The notes beneath the pieces are model-generated. The model saw only the letters and a program-made list of their open reading frames with translations, made no database searches and was not told the DNA's origin. 64,000 nt of DNA from Holophagales bacterium (GTDB lineage Bacteria > Acidobacteriota > Thermoanaerobaculia > UBA5066), in assembly GCA_016716705.1 (NCBI GenBank), contig JADJVF010000002.1:1-64000 (forward strand), given 5' to 3'. The position numbers and the translations under genes were made by a program. Below, one piece after another: positions 1 to 8,216 of this stretch (position 1 is its first letter; each line of letters begins with the position of its first letter).

Positions 1-1361
1 CCCGGCCTGCTCACCGTCGATCGTGGGGATCGCCTGGGTCACGCCTTGACGACCCGTCGGACCGGTTCCCGGCGAAGACCGCACTATGTTCCGGGTGTCG
101 ACGACGAGACTGGCCTGGAGGTAGAGGGCTCGGGTCTTTGAACGCGGTATGCAGTCGATACGACGACCGCGTCATACCTCGCGAATTCTCCCGGCGTGCA
201 CAACACTGTGCCTGGCGATGTTGTGCCAACCGAACCAGCCCGCGCCTCCGGGATGAACGGATCACAGTAGGAGACGCTCGCCCCGAGCTGCTCGAGCAGC
301 TCGATGAGCTCGAAGCTCGGGCTCTCCCGGTCGTCGTCGATATCGGCTTTGTACGAAGGCCGAGGACGGACCGTTGCCCCCCTTGACGCTCTTCCCCTGC
401 TCGTTGAGCCCCTTCACCGTCTTGTCGACGACCCAGTGGGGCATGGAGGTGTTGATCTCACCCGCCAGCTCGATGAAGCGCGCCCAGGTTCCGTGCTCGG
501 CCGCCTTCCAGGAAAGGTAGAAGGGGTCGAGAGGAATGCAGTGGCCGCCGAGGCCTGGCCCCGGGTAGAAGGGCATGTATCCGAACGGCTTGCTCCTGGC
601 CGCCTCGATGACTTCCCAGACGTCGATCCCCATCTTGTCGAAAACCATCTTGAGCTCGTTGACGAGGGCGATGTTGACCGAGCGGAAGATGTTCTCGAGG
701 AGTTTGCCGCTCTCGGCAACTTCTGCGGCGGAGACGCGAACGACCGTGTCGAGGGCCCCGGCGTAGAGGCCTCGGCGACGTCGCCCGAGGGGGCGTCGAT
801 GCCGCCGACGACCTTCGGGATGTTCCGGGTATGGAAGGTGGGATTTCCCGGGTCCTCCCGCTCCGGGGAGAACGCCACGAAGACGTCCGTGCCGCACTTC
901 AGGCCCTTCGCCTCGAGCGGCGGGACGATCTCCTCGCGGGTGGTTCCGGGGTAGGTCGTCGACTCGAGAACGACGAGCTGGCCCGGCCGGGCGACAGCCG
1001 AGATGGCCGCAGCTGTCTTCTGGATGTAGGAGATGTCGGGCTCGCGGTGCTTGCCGAGCGGGGTTGGGACGCAGACGAGGATAGCGTCGCACTCGGCGAG
1101 GCGGGCGAAGTCGGTGGTGGCCGAGATGCGGCCGCGAAGGCCAAAGGCGGCGGCGACTCGCTCGGGGCCGATGTGCTTGATATAGCTCTCGCCTCGGTGC
1201 AGAGCCTCGGGCTTCTTTGCGTCTACGTCGAAGCCCAGGACGGGAAAGCCGGCCTCCTCGAAGACGAGGGCCAGAGGAAGGCCGACGTATCCAAGCCCGA
1301 TGACGCCGACTGTGGCCGTGCGGGAGGAGATCTTCTCGAGGAGGATCGGCTTGCTGGTCGT
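1..1361 (-). pseudogene. nucleotide-sugar 6-dehydrogenase (WbpA/WecC-like), frame-broken, 3' end outside window
   Basis: Conceptual translation matches UDP-sugar (probably UDP-HexNAc) 6-dehydrogenases, which oxidise C6 twice with NAD+. The N-terminal Rossmann motif (GVIGLGYVGLP), the central VVGGID stretch, the catalytic-cysteine motif (GGHCIPLDPFY) and the C-terminal VVDTRN are all recognisable. The reading frame changes near 768 (one base missing), again between about 355 and 375, and again near 125, and it is still open at base 1. No ATG, GTG or TTG starts the first frame: it opens right after a TGA at 1364-1362. It follows gmd directly and would have supplied a uronic-acid sugar nucleotide for a surface glycan. 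It is either a decayed gene or a stretch of poor sequence; the conserved residues are still intact, which argues for recent damage or error. Confidence 0.75.
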
Positions 1362-1365
1362 TCAT

Positions 1366-2411
<1,046 letters not shown>

Positions 2412-2415
<4 letters not shown>

Positions 2416-3362
2416 GAGCGGACCCTTTCTGCGAGGTACCAGTCGAGGGTGCGGCGGAGGCCTTCGGCGAGGGGGGTCGTGGCCTTCCAGCCGAAGCGCT
2501 CGAGGGCGCGGGAGGTGTCGAGCTTGCGGCGGGGCTGGCCGTTGGGCTGGGAGGTGTCCCAGACGATCTCGCCGGGGAAGCCGGTGAGGGTGCGGACGGT
2601 TTCGGCGAGGGTCTTCATGGAGATCTCTTCGCCGGAGCCGAGGTTGACGGGGTCGGCGCCTTCGTAGCGCTCGGCGGCGGCGGCGATGCCCTCGGCGGCG
2701 TCTTCCACGTAGAGGAACTCGCGGGTGGGGCTGCCGTCGCCCCAGAGGGTGACGGTTGCGTCGCCGCGGTCCTTCGCCTCGAGGAACTTGCGGAGCATGG
2801 CGGGGATGACGTGGCTCGAGAGGAGGTCGAAGTTGTCTCGCGGGCCGTAGAGGTTGACGGGGAGGAGGTAGACGCCCGGGAAGCCGTACTCCTGCCGGTA
2901 GCCCTGGAGCATGACGAGGAGCGCCTTCTTGGCGATGCCGTAGGGGGCGTTGGTCTCCTCGGGGTAGCCGTTCCAGAGGTCGTCTTCGCGGAACGGGACC
3001 GGCGTGAACTTGGGGTACGCGCAGACGGTGCCGAGCTGGACGAACTTGCGGAGGTCCTTCGCCGCGGGGTGCGTGCGGCACGCCTCGATGAGCTGCATGC
3101 CCATGAGGGCGTTGTCGCGGAAGAAGCTGCCGGGGTGGAGGCGGTTGGCGCCGATGCCCCCGACCTTCGCCGCGAGGTGGATGACGACGTGCGGGCGGGA
3201 GACCTCGAGGAGGCGCTCGACGTCGTCGGGGACGAGGAGGTCGAACTCCGTGACGGGCGGCGCGAAGACGACGTTGCCCGCAGCGGCGCGGAGGCGCTCG
3301 ACGAGGTGGCTCCCGAGGAAGCCGTTGCCGCCGGTGACGAGGATTCTGGTGGATGTGGTCAT
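2412..3362 (-). CDS. fcl: GDP-L-fucose synthase
   Basis: NADPH-dependent epimerase/reductase that turns the Gmd product into GDP-L-fucose. 316 residues, normal for the family. Visible features: N-terminal ILVTGGNGFLGSHLVERL nucleotide-binding motif, FVQLGTVCAYPKFTPVPF, the catalytic NAPYGIAKKALLVM (Tyr-x3-Lys), and LPVNLYGPRDNFD. It starts at ATG 3362 and its TGA overlaps the TTG start of gmd, giving an fcl-gmd transcription unit on the minus strand. A truncated second copy lies 320 bp upstream at 3680-4211. Confidence 0.93.
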
Positions 3363-3443
3363 TGGAGGGGTCTCTTGCGGGGGTGTAGGAAGTGTCTTCG
3401 CCCGGAGGTCACTTGCGCCGCCCGACGCCGCGGCACCACGGCC

Positions 3444-3656
3444 CTATGCGTAGGCGAGACGACCGCGGGCCTGGGGAATCGGCCGACCGAGCTGGTTGGC
3501 CGTCTCAATCCACTCCTGGATGACGATCTCAGCGTTTGCGAGGGCTTTCGCGTGGGTAGGGCCATCTGCAGCACAGCCCGGCAGCTCCGGAACTTCGGCT
3601 ACGAAGGCCCCGTCTTCCTCGCTCCAGTAGATGATGACCTCGTATTTCGTGCTCAT
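3444..3656 (-). CDS. HicB-like antitoxin-type protein, solitary
   Basis: Seventy-residue protein of the HicB/UPF0150 fold: YEVIIYWSEEDGAFVAEVPE followed by LPGCAADGPTHAKALANAEI and a helix ending in IQEWIETANQLGRPIP, which is the classic partial RNase-H-like pattern. No DNA-binding C-terminal domain is present. HicB proteins normally neutralise a HicA mRNase encoded next to them, but no HicA-like frame exists in the 80 bases downstream or in the fcl remnant upstream. It is therefore an orphan antitoxin or stand-alone regulator. ATG at 3656 is preceded by a degenerate copy of the island repeat. Confidence 0.7.
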   Translation of the reverse strand: MSTKYEVIIYWSEEDGAFVAEVPELPGCAADGPTHAKALANAEIVIQEWIETANQLGRPIPQARGRLAYA

Positions 3657-3662
3657 GCGCGT

Positions 3663-3689
3663 GGGATCTAGAAGACGTTCTATTGTCCG
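3663..3689. repeat. degenerate copy of the island repeat
   Basis: The stretch gggatctagaagacgttc followed by tattgtcc shares the ggg-tct-g and acgttcta blocks with the four better repeats at 4251, 6193, 6959 and 7731. It sits in the same position, just upstream of a small minus-strand gene start. It overlaps the stop codon of the fcl remnant. Similarity is partial, so this may be chance. Confidence 0.3.
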
Positions 3690-4211
3690 CGTGCGGCGAG
3701 ATACCAGTCGAGGGTCTTGCGAAGGCCTTCGGCGAGGGGTGTCGTCGCTTTCCAGCCGAAGCGCTCGAGGGCACGGGAGGTGTCGAGCTTGCGGCGGGGC
3801 TGGCCGCTGGGCTGGGAGGCGTCCCAGACGATCTCGCCGGGGAAGCCCGCGAGGGTTCGGACGGTTTAGGCGAGGGTCTTCATGGAGATCTCTTCGCCGG
3901 AGCCGAGGTTGACCGGGTCGGCGCCTTCGTATAGCCCTGGAGCATGACGAGGAGCGCTTCGAGGTGCCGAGCTGGACGAACTTGCGGAGGCCTTTCGCCG
4001 CGGGGTGCGTGCGGCAGGCCTCGATGAGCTGGATTCCCATGAGGATGTTGTCGCGGAAGAAGCTGCCGGGGGGGAGGCGATTGGCACCGATGCCGCCGAC
4101 CTTCGCCGCGAGGTGGATGACGACGTGCGGGCGGGAGACCTCGAGGAGGCGCTCGACGAGGTGGCTGCCGAGGAAGCCGTTGCCGCCGGTGACGAGGATC
4201 CGGGTTGTCAT
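3680..4211 (-). pseudogene. truncated duplicate of fcl (GDP-L-fucose synthase)
   Basis: A near-identical but shortened copy of the intact fcl at 2412-3362. The N-terminus (MTTRILVTGGNGFLGSHLVE) is followed by three internal deletions relative to fcl: about 26 codons after residue 21, the segment after FVQLGT including the catalytic YGIAKK, and the central block before EGADPVNLG. It also carries a premature stop where fcl has LAETVRT (GAA changed to TAA, near 3868). The C-terminus (WKATTPLAEGL) is retained up to a TAG at 3680. The first deletion falls exactly between two copies of GAGGCGCTCGACG that are still both present in fcl. Loss of the catalytic region means no enzyme function. Confidence 0.9.
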
Positions 4212-4250
4212 CGGACCTCTATTGATTGGATTCGGGGCGATTCAGGGTTT

Positions 4251-4283
4251 GGGGGCGGGTCTGCGTTCTGCACTCTACGAGGA
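4251..4283. repeat. island repeat copy 1 (diverged)
   Basis: Matches the repeat family whose 20-base core is TCTACGTTCTACACTCTACG; here two of the three TCTAC units are TCTGC. It lies between the start of the fcl remnant and the end of the first nucleotidyltransferase gene, that is, at the boundary of the island. Confidence 0.7.
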
Positions 4284-4297
4284 GATCGAGGGCTTCC

Positions 4298-4870
4298 TCA
4301 TCGCTGGCTCCCCCCGACGCCCGGCGGGAGGATCTTCTTCAGAAGATCAGTGACACCGGCCTTCTCCGCTTCCCTGCGGATGTAGTCCATATCCAGCTCT
4401 CCTGCGCATCCGACAAGGACCGAGGCTGCGTCACGAAGCTGCCGCTCTGATCCCGAAGTGGCGGCCCATCGCAGCTTGGAGACGACCGAGCCTTCCGGGG
4501 AGATGACGAAGACGTCCACGTCGAAGAGTCGGACCGGCCTCCGCCGCGCAACCTCGTTTCGCTCGAAGTCTCTGTCGGGGCAGACGATGATGTCGGCCTT
4601 CCATCCTGATTCCAGGTCGATCGCGTTGAACATACCCCTCAGCCGAAGCGCCTCGGACGCTTCTTCTGTGCTGACATAAAAGCCATCTTTCAACGCGTGA
4701 AGGAATGCACGGAGCTGGTCCTGCTGCGGATCGATGACGATGTCGATGTCCTGTGTGGCGCGGGGCTCGCCATAGAGCGCAGAAGCCGTCGAGCCGGTGA
4801 TCATCCACGGCATTCCCGAGGCGTTGAGCGCGCCGGCAAGCCGCACGAGCAGGTTTCTGGGGGACGTCAC
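4298..4870 (-). CDS. nucleotidyltransferase, AbiEii/MNT-like
   Basis: 190 residues. The N-terminal half has the polymerase-beta-type signature TGSTASALYGEPRATQDIDI, in which the glycine-serine and the aspartates of DIDIVID would bind nucleotide and metal, and a later Asp in DVDVFV. Relatives of this class include the AbiEii toxin-type transferases and antitoxin-type MntA proteins that modify RNA or protein with nucleotides; the substrate here is unknown. It overlaps the upstream 87-residue gene by four bases (ATGA), and an identical gene pair in shortened form recurs at 5769-6192. Likely an accessory toxin/antitoxin or defence module. Confidence 0.75.
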   Translation of the reverse strand: MTSPRNLLVRLAGALNASGMPWMITGSTASALYGEPRATQDIDIVIDPQQDQLRAFLHALKDGFYVSTEEASEALRLRGMFNAIDLESGWKADIIVCPDRDFERNEVARRRPVRLFDVDVFVISPEGSVVSKLRWAATSGSERQLRDAASVLVGCAGELDMDYIRREAEKAGVTDLLKKILPPGVGGSQR

Positions 4871-5130
4871 AGAACACCATCTGATGCCGCGATGGCCCGA
4901 GCAGCCAGGTCGGAGCCGTAGAACCGCTCGAGGAGCGCCGCGTGCAGATGCGGCTCGTCCCAGCCGGGATGGCGCATGCGCAGTCCCGCGAGGGCGGCCT
5001 CACGGATCAGTTCCGACGCGGCGAACGCTGCCTCGACCCGCCCTTCCGGACCGAGGCGGACGTGAATCTCCCGAACCTTCTTCCAGGCACTTTCGGTGGT
5101 ATCGAAGGGGCGTGTGTTCACAGTCACCAC
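4867..5130 (-). CDS. small helical partner protein of the nucleotidyltransferase
   Basis: 87 residues, mostly predicted helix, with the motif LRMRHPGWDEPHLHAALLER near residue 50. The gene at 5980-6192 has the same arrangement (ENPGWTEDQIVTEVRRQF), and both sit immediately upstream of, and overlap, a nucleotidyltransferase. I recognise no functional family. The repeated pairing suggests an obligate partner, perhaps the cognate antitoxin or a substrate-binding subunit. It also overlaps the end of the PIN gene upstream by seven bases, so transcription is shared. Confidence 0.6.
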   Translation of the reverse strand: MVTVNTRPFDTTESAWKKVREIHVRLGPEGRVEAAFAASELIREAALAGLRMRHPGWDEPHLHAALLERFYGSDLAARAIAASDGVL

Positions 5131-5510
5131 AGGATCGGGGTGCCGTACTTCGCCAGTTGAGGGTCCCGGGTCACGAGGGTCATCCCTTCCGTGGCCGCCT
5201 GGGCCACGAGGAGGCGGTCGAAGGGGTCGCGGTGGTGCGCCGGAAGGCTCGCGACGGAGACGGCGTGCTCGAGCTTCACGGGGAGGACCTGGAATGCGTT
5301 CCGCTGGATGTGCTCATCCAGGAAAGGGCGGAGCCCTCCGTCTGCCTCGAAACGGCCGATGGCCGTCTTGATGGCGAGTTCCCAGGCGCTCGCGACGCTG
5401 AAGGAGACGTCGTTCCCGGGGTCGGCGATCGCTTCGCGGGCCGGGCCCGACAGCCGGGCGTCGTCTCCGATCCACCAGAGGAACGCGTGGGTGTCGAGGA
5501 GGAGCTTCAC
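5124..5510 (-). CDS. PIN-domain toxin (VapC family)
   Basis: 128 residues, typical VapC length. PIN-domain ribonucleases cleave RNA with a cluster of acidic residues; here LLLDTHAFLWW (first Asp), WELAIK (Glu), DPFDRLLVAQA (Asp) and LVTRDPQLAKYG (Asp) are all in place. The GTG start at 5510 overlaps the antitoxin stop as GTGA, which fixes the start and shows translational coupling with 5507-5743. Confidence 0.9.
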   Translation of the reverse strand: MKLLLDTHAFLWWIGDDARLSGPAREAIADPGNDVSFSVASAWELAIKTAIGRFEADGGLRPFLDEHIQRNAFQVLPVKLEHAVSVASLPAHHRDPFDRLLVAQAATEGMTLVTRDPQLAKYGTPILW

Positions 5511-5743
5511 TTCTCGAAGGCGTCGAGGACGTTCTTCGGCAGGGGGGCGTCGAAGTTGCGGGCGAGACGGAAACGGCCCCGGGCGCTGCCGGGCGCGCGG
5601 CGGGCCTGGGCATGCTCGATCGGAACGAGGCGGGCAACCGGACGCCCCGCCTTCCCTATGACGACCTCCTCGCCTCGCCGCACGCGCTCGAGAAGGTGAG
5701 AGAAGTGGGTCTTGGCCTCGTGGACGTTGACGATGCCGCTCAT
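5507..5743 (-). CDS. Phd/YefM-type antitoxin
   Basis: 78 residues. The N-terminus (MSGIVNVHEAKTHFSHLLER) and the following GEEVVIGKAGRPVARLVP strand are the standard Phd/YefM DNA-binding fold. The C-terminal 30 residues are basic and probably disordered until bound to toxin. It precedes the PIN toxin with a four-base overlap; the pair would form an autorepressing toxin-antitoxin operon. Confidence 0.88.
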   Translation of the reverse strand: MSGIVNVHEAKTHFSHLLERVRRGEEVVIGKAGRPVARLVPIEHAQARRAPGSARGRFRLARNFDAPLPKNVLDAFEK

Positions 5744-5768
5744 GGGTCAATTATGACTTAGTCGTGGA

Positions 5769-5993
5769 CTAAGGGCGATGTTCATCCTCGGGTGGGCAGT
5801 AGAAATCGCTCGAGGAGAAGGCGGCCCAAAGTCTGGGCGCATCGGGTGGGGGGAGGTCGAGGACGAGATCCACGTCGTTGGTGAGGCGGGGCTCTCCATA
5901 GAGCATCGACGCCACCGAACCCGTGACCATGTAGTCGAGACCGAGCCGTTCGAGCGGTTCGACAAACAGGGAGAGAAGGTCACCCCCGAGCAT
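5769..5993 (-). pseudogene. truncated nucleotidyltransferase (second copy of the module)
   Basis: Only 74 residues: it keeps the nucleotide-binding motif MVTGSVASMLYGEPRLTNDV and DLVLD but ends shortly after, at a position equal to about residue 70 of the 190-residue gene at 4298-4870. The third acidic residue and the entire C-terminal half are absent, with no trace downstream before the antitoxin start at 5743. It overlaps its upstream partner by 14 bases. Probably a remnant; a minimal stand-alone domain cannot be excluded. Confidence 0.6.
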
Positions 5994-6192
5994 GGAGAAA
6001 CTGCCTGCGAACCTCGGTGACGATCTGGTCCTCGGTCCAGCCGGGATTCTCCTGGCGGCAGAACGCCGTCTTCAGCTCCCACGCCGCGGCTCGTAGCTGA
6101 ACGGCCCGGGCCCAGCGCCGGGTCGGACTCCACGTCGCGTAGAGGGCCATCTGGGCCGGGTCGGGGGCATCGTCCGGAATTCGAATCGCCAT
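5980..6192 (-). CDS. small helical partner protein, second copy
   Basis: 70 residues: MAIRIPDDAPDPAQMALYAT, then a helical region WARAVQLRAAAWELKTAF and NPGWTEDQIVTEVRRQFLHA. It resembles the 87-residue protein at 4867-5130 in the central NPGW(T/D)E segment and in preceding a nucleotidyltransferase. The ATG at 6192 is immediately preceded, with no gap, by the island repeat, so the repeat supplies its untranslated leader or ribosome-binding region. Confidence 0.55.
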   Translation of the reverse strand: MAIRIPDDAPDPAQMALYATWSPTRRWARAVQLRAAAWELKTAFCRQENPGWTEDQIVTEVRRQFLHARG

Positions 6193-6225
6193 GGGGTCTG
6201 GTCTACGTTCTACACTCTACGAGGA
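6193..6225. repeat. island repeat copy 2
   Basis: Best-preserved form: ggggtctgg followed by TCTACGTTCTACACTCTACG without the first overlap, then aggaag. Read on the minus strand it is three GTAGA units each followed by two bases (GTAGAGT, GTAGAAC, GTAGACC) and then AGACCCC. It abuts the ATG at 6192 on one side and includes the last codons and stop of the PIN gene (6217) on the other. Confidence 0.9.
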
Positions 6226-6666
6226 AGCGGCGAGGACTAGGAGTGCGTCGTCCGGATCGGTCTCGCTCGGGACGAGGTCGAGGAGACCGCGATCGAAGGT
6301 CGCCAGGCGGCCTCCGTTGCGAATCGCCACGGCGAGGAGGTGTGCGTCGGTCACCTGGCGGAAGCCGACGATCCGCTCCCTGAAGACGAGCTCGGAGGTG
6401 GAGAGGTCGATGTCGTCTGCGTAGAAACGATGCCCTGGCAGCGCCGTGATCTTCCCGAGGACCTCGAAGGCGGCGCGGGGAGAGACCGCCCCGGGAATGG
6501 CTCGCGCATTCGACGAGACGCGGACGAACCCGGCCTGGGTCGCCGGGCACGTGGCCCAGCCGGCCTTGCGCGACTTCCGGAACCACTCGGTGGCTGTTTC
6601 GTGGTGAACGTGATTGGGCCACGCGAGCGCCACCAGGACGTTGACGTCGAGGAGCGCCTCCCTCAG
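6217..6666 (-). CDS. PIN-domain toxin (VapC family) with apparent CTG start
   Basis: The PIN fold begins LREALLDVNVLVALAW, whose Asp is the first catalytic residue, followed by the FRQVTDAHLLAVAIRNGG and LATFDRGLLDL motifs. If translation began at the first in-frame GTG, the catalytic Asp would be lost. The only start that keeps it is a CTG at 6666 that overlaps the antitoxin stop as CTGA, the same geometry as the GTGA junction of the other PIN pair. That gives 149 residues. Its last codons and stop lie inside the island repeat. Confidence 0.8.
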   Translation of the reverse strand: MREALLDVNVLVALAWPNHVHHETATEWFRKSRKAGWATCPATQAGFVRVSSNARAIPGAVSPRAAFEVLGKITALPGHRFYADDIDLSTSELVFRERIVGFRQVTDAHLLAVAIRNGGRLATFDRGLLDLVPSETDPDDALLVLAASS

Positions 6667-6887
6667 ACGTCCTCCTCCGCCTCACGGACCATTTCGGAGG
6701 TGATCGGGGGGGCGCCGGTCGGAACGTCGAACACCGGGAAGCCATCCCTGCTGCGGACCACGACCGCCGGCGCAAGGCCGCGGCGCGCGAGGTCGGAAAG
6801 GACTTTGCCGAGAGTGGACTTCTTCGCCGCGGCCAGGCTTGCGGCCGCCCTGTAGACGTCGGCGTCGAGGTTGACGGTGGTCCTCAT
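6663..6887 (-). CDS. VapB-like ribbon-helix-helix antitoxin
   Basis: 74 residues from ATG 6887. MRTTVNLDADVYRAAASLAA followed by LGKVLSDLARRGL is a ribbon-helix-helix operator-binding domain; the C-terminal FPVFDVPTGAPPITSEMV and acidic tail are typical of the toxin-wrapping segment. It is directly coupled to the PIN toxin through a CTGA overlap. An in-frame ATG 51 bases upstream exists but would add residues without the fold, so 6887 is preferred. Confidence 0.85.
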   Translation of the reverse strand: MRTTVNLDADVYRAAASLAAAKKSTLGKVLSDLARRGLAPAVVVRSRDGFPVFDVPTGAPPITSEMVREAEEDV

Positions 6888-6958
6888 GAGGAGATCCTGG
6901 GCGGTGCGGCCGGTGATGTCAAGATGCGACGACATCACCGCATCAATCGTGGGGTCTT

Positions 6959-6990
6959 GGGGTCTGGTCTACGTTCTACACTTTACGGTG
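6959..6990. repeat. island repeat copy 3
   Basis: ggggtctggtctacgttc and tacactttacgg: one base differs from the consensus core (ctttacg for ctctacg). It is preceded by a partial doublet, ggggtctt, at 6951. It separates the second PIN pair from the next nucleotidyltransferase module. Confidence 0.85.
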
Positions 6991-7018
6991 AGACCGGGCG
7001 GCCTCCGGGAGCCAAAGG

Positions 7019-7240
7019 TTACGTTTGAGTCCTTCCGGTTACGGGCACGATCGACCCGAGGCACGCGCGGTCCCACGGTTCGGGGCCCTGGCGGCCAGCG
7101 GCGCGGCGGATTTCCGCAACGCTTCTCTGAAGCTGGAGGACGATCTCGAGCTTCCTCTCGAAGGGGAGGGCCGCGAGTTCCCGACGCCTGTGAGCCTTTG
7201 CATCGAGGAGGGGCGTGATCACGCCGTCCACGCCATCCAC
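7019..7240 (-). CDS. small helical protein paired with nucleotidyltransferase
   Basis: 73 residues from a GTG inside the end of the upstream gene. The central part, HRRRELAALPFERKLEIVLQ followed by LQRSVAEIRRAAGR, resembles short helical proteins that are commonly encoded beside nucleotidyltransferases in bacterial accessory regions; I know no biochemical function. It overlaps the transferase by 22 bases. The C-terminal 20 residues may be out of true register, since family members usually end soon after the arginine-rich helix. Confidence 0.55.
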   Translation of the reverse strand: MDGVDGVITPLLDAKAHRRRELAALPFERKLEIVLQLQRSVAEIRRAAGRQGPEPWDRACLGSIVPVTGRTQT

Positions 7241-7722
7241 CTTTCCCGAAGTCCGAAGCGATCGACGAGCTCCTCGAGGGCGGCGCTATCGAACTCGGCC
7301 TCCTCGAGGAACATCTGGAGCCTCGCACGGTCCTTCGCGCGTCCGGTCTGGACGAGGATGGCCATGAGGTGCTCGGGCCGGCACACGCGGGCAGTCACCT
7401 GCCCCAGGGGCTTGTCGAGGGCGGTGACGACGGCCTCGGCAACGAGGTCGTTGTAGGCCGGCAACAGCTGTACAGGGACGCTCTCGACCATCACGTGCTC
7501 TCCCTCCGCGTGGTAGCCGCGGTCGGACAGCCAGCGGTTCTGACGTTCGAGGGTGATGACGAGCTGGTCACGCTCTGCCGGGGGAAGGATGACGAACACG
7601 TCCAGATCGAACGTCGCGACAGGCTCGACGTAGAAGACCGCCGCCATGGCGCCACCGAGCGCATAGGCGTCGACGACGCCGTCGCCGACCATCTCGTTCA
7701 GGACTCGAATCGCTGCTTCCAT
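7219..7722 (-). CDS. nucleotidyltransferase-fold protein
   Basis: 167 residues. The motif YALGGAMAAVFYVEPVATFD, with DLDVFVIL following, matches the Pol-beta-type nucleotidyltransferase core, but the usual Gly-Ser is Gly-Gly. A third acidic strand (VMVESVPVQLLPAYNDLVAE) follows, and a helical tail ending DRFGLRERW. Transcribed together with the small gene 7019-7240. The ATG at 7722 lies eight bases from island repeat copy 4. Role probably toxin/antitoxin-like, inferred from context. Confidence 0.7.
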   Translation of the reverse strand: MEAAIRVLNEMVGDGVVDAYALGGAMAAVFYVEPVATFDLDVFVILPPAERDQLVITLERQNRWLSDRGYHAEGEHVMVESVPVQLLPAYNDLVAEAVVTALDKPLGQVTARVCRPEHLMAILVQTGRAKDRARLQMFLEEAEFDSAALEELVDRFGLRERWMAWTA

Positions 7723-7730
7723 GCGGCAGT

Positions 7731-7764
7731 GGGGTCTGGTCTACGTTCTACACTCTACGCGGAA
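7731..7764. repeat. island repeat copy 4
   Basis: ggggtctggtctacgttcta followed by cactctacgcggaag; identical to copy 2 over the first 29 bases. Lies just upstream of the ATG at 7722 and downstream of the MntA-like gene ending at 7804. Confidence 0.9.
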
Positions 7765-7803
7765 GGGCCTTGGCGAGGACGACGCCTTCGTCGCAGGAAA
7801 ACG

Positions 7804-8187
7804 TCATGCGGCGCTGGCTCCGGCCCAGAGCCTCTGCTCTACCGGGCGACGGGAGAGCTTCCAGTCGAAATAGCGAGACGGGGTCGTCATTCGGAAGGTC
7901 TCGAAGGCGGCACGATCGCGCACGAGGAGCGGCCGGCCGTGGCGAAGGACCTGCATGGCGATGATCGGATCGGCCGAGCCGAGATCGACGAGGTCGACCT
8001 TGCGGCCTGCGATCTCGGACAGGCGGTGGAGAAGGTCGAAGAACTCCGCCTGCGGCAAGGGCCTCGGGAAGCGGACCGCGAGGTCGATGTCGCTCTCCGG
8101 CCCGAATCGCTCGGTGCCAAAGGAGCCGAAGACGAGCGCGAAGCTCGCCCCTTCGAGGGTGGGAAGGAGCTCTTCGAGAGCAGTCAT
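7804..8187 (-). CDS. MntA-type minimal nucleotidyltransferase, no HepT partner
   Basis: 127 residues with a clear GSx10DxD motif (FGSFGTERFGPESDIDLAV) and the third Asp in KVDLVDLGSADP. In characterised MntA-HepT systems this protein is the antitoxin and polyadenylates a neighbouring HEPN ribonuclease. No HEPN gene with an Rx4-6H motif is found downstream; the next element is the island repeat. It is either an orphan or its toxin has been lost. It is the first gene of the island on the minus strand. Confidence 0.78.
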   Translation of the reverse strand: MTALEELLPTLEGASFALVFGSFGTERFGPESDIDLAVRFPRPLPQAEFFDLLHRLSEIAGRKVDLVDLGSADPIIAMQVLRHGRPLLVRDRAAFETFRMTTPSRYFDWKLSRRPVEQRLWAGASAA

Positions 8188-8216
8188 TTGGGGCCGGGGG
8201 GAGGAGGTCCGGTCTC

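Noticed and set aside
4251..7764. Integron cassette array
   Set aside because: The repeat lacks the paired inverted R boxes of attC sites, and no integron integrase is in the window. Kept as a repeat-punctuated island only.
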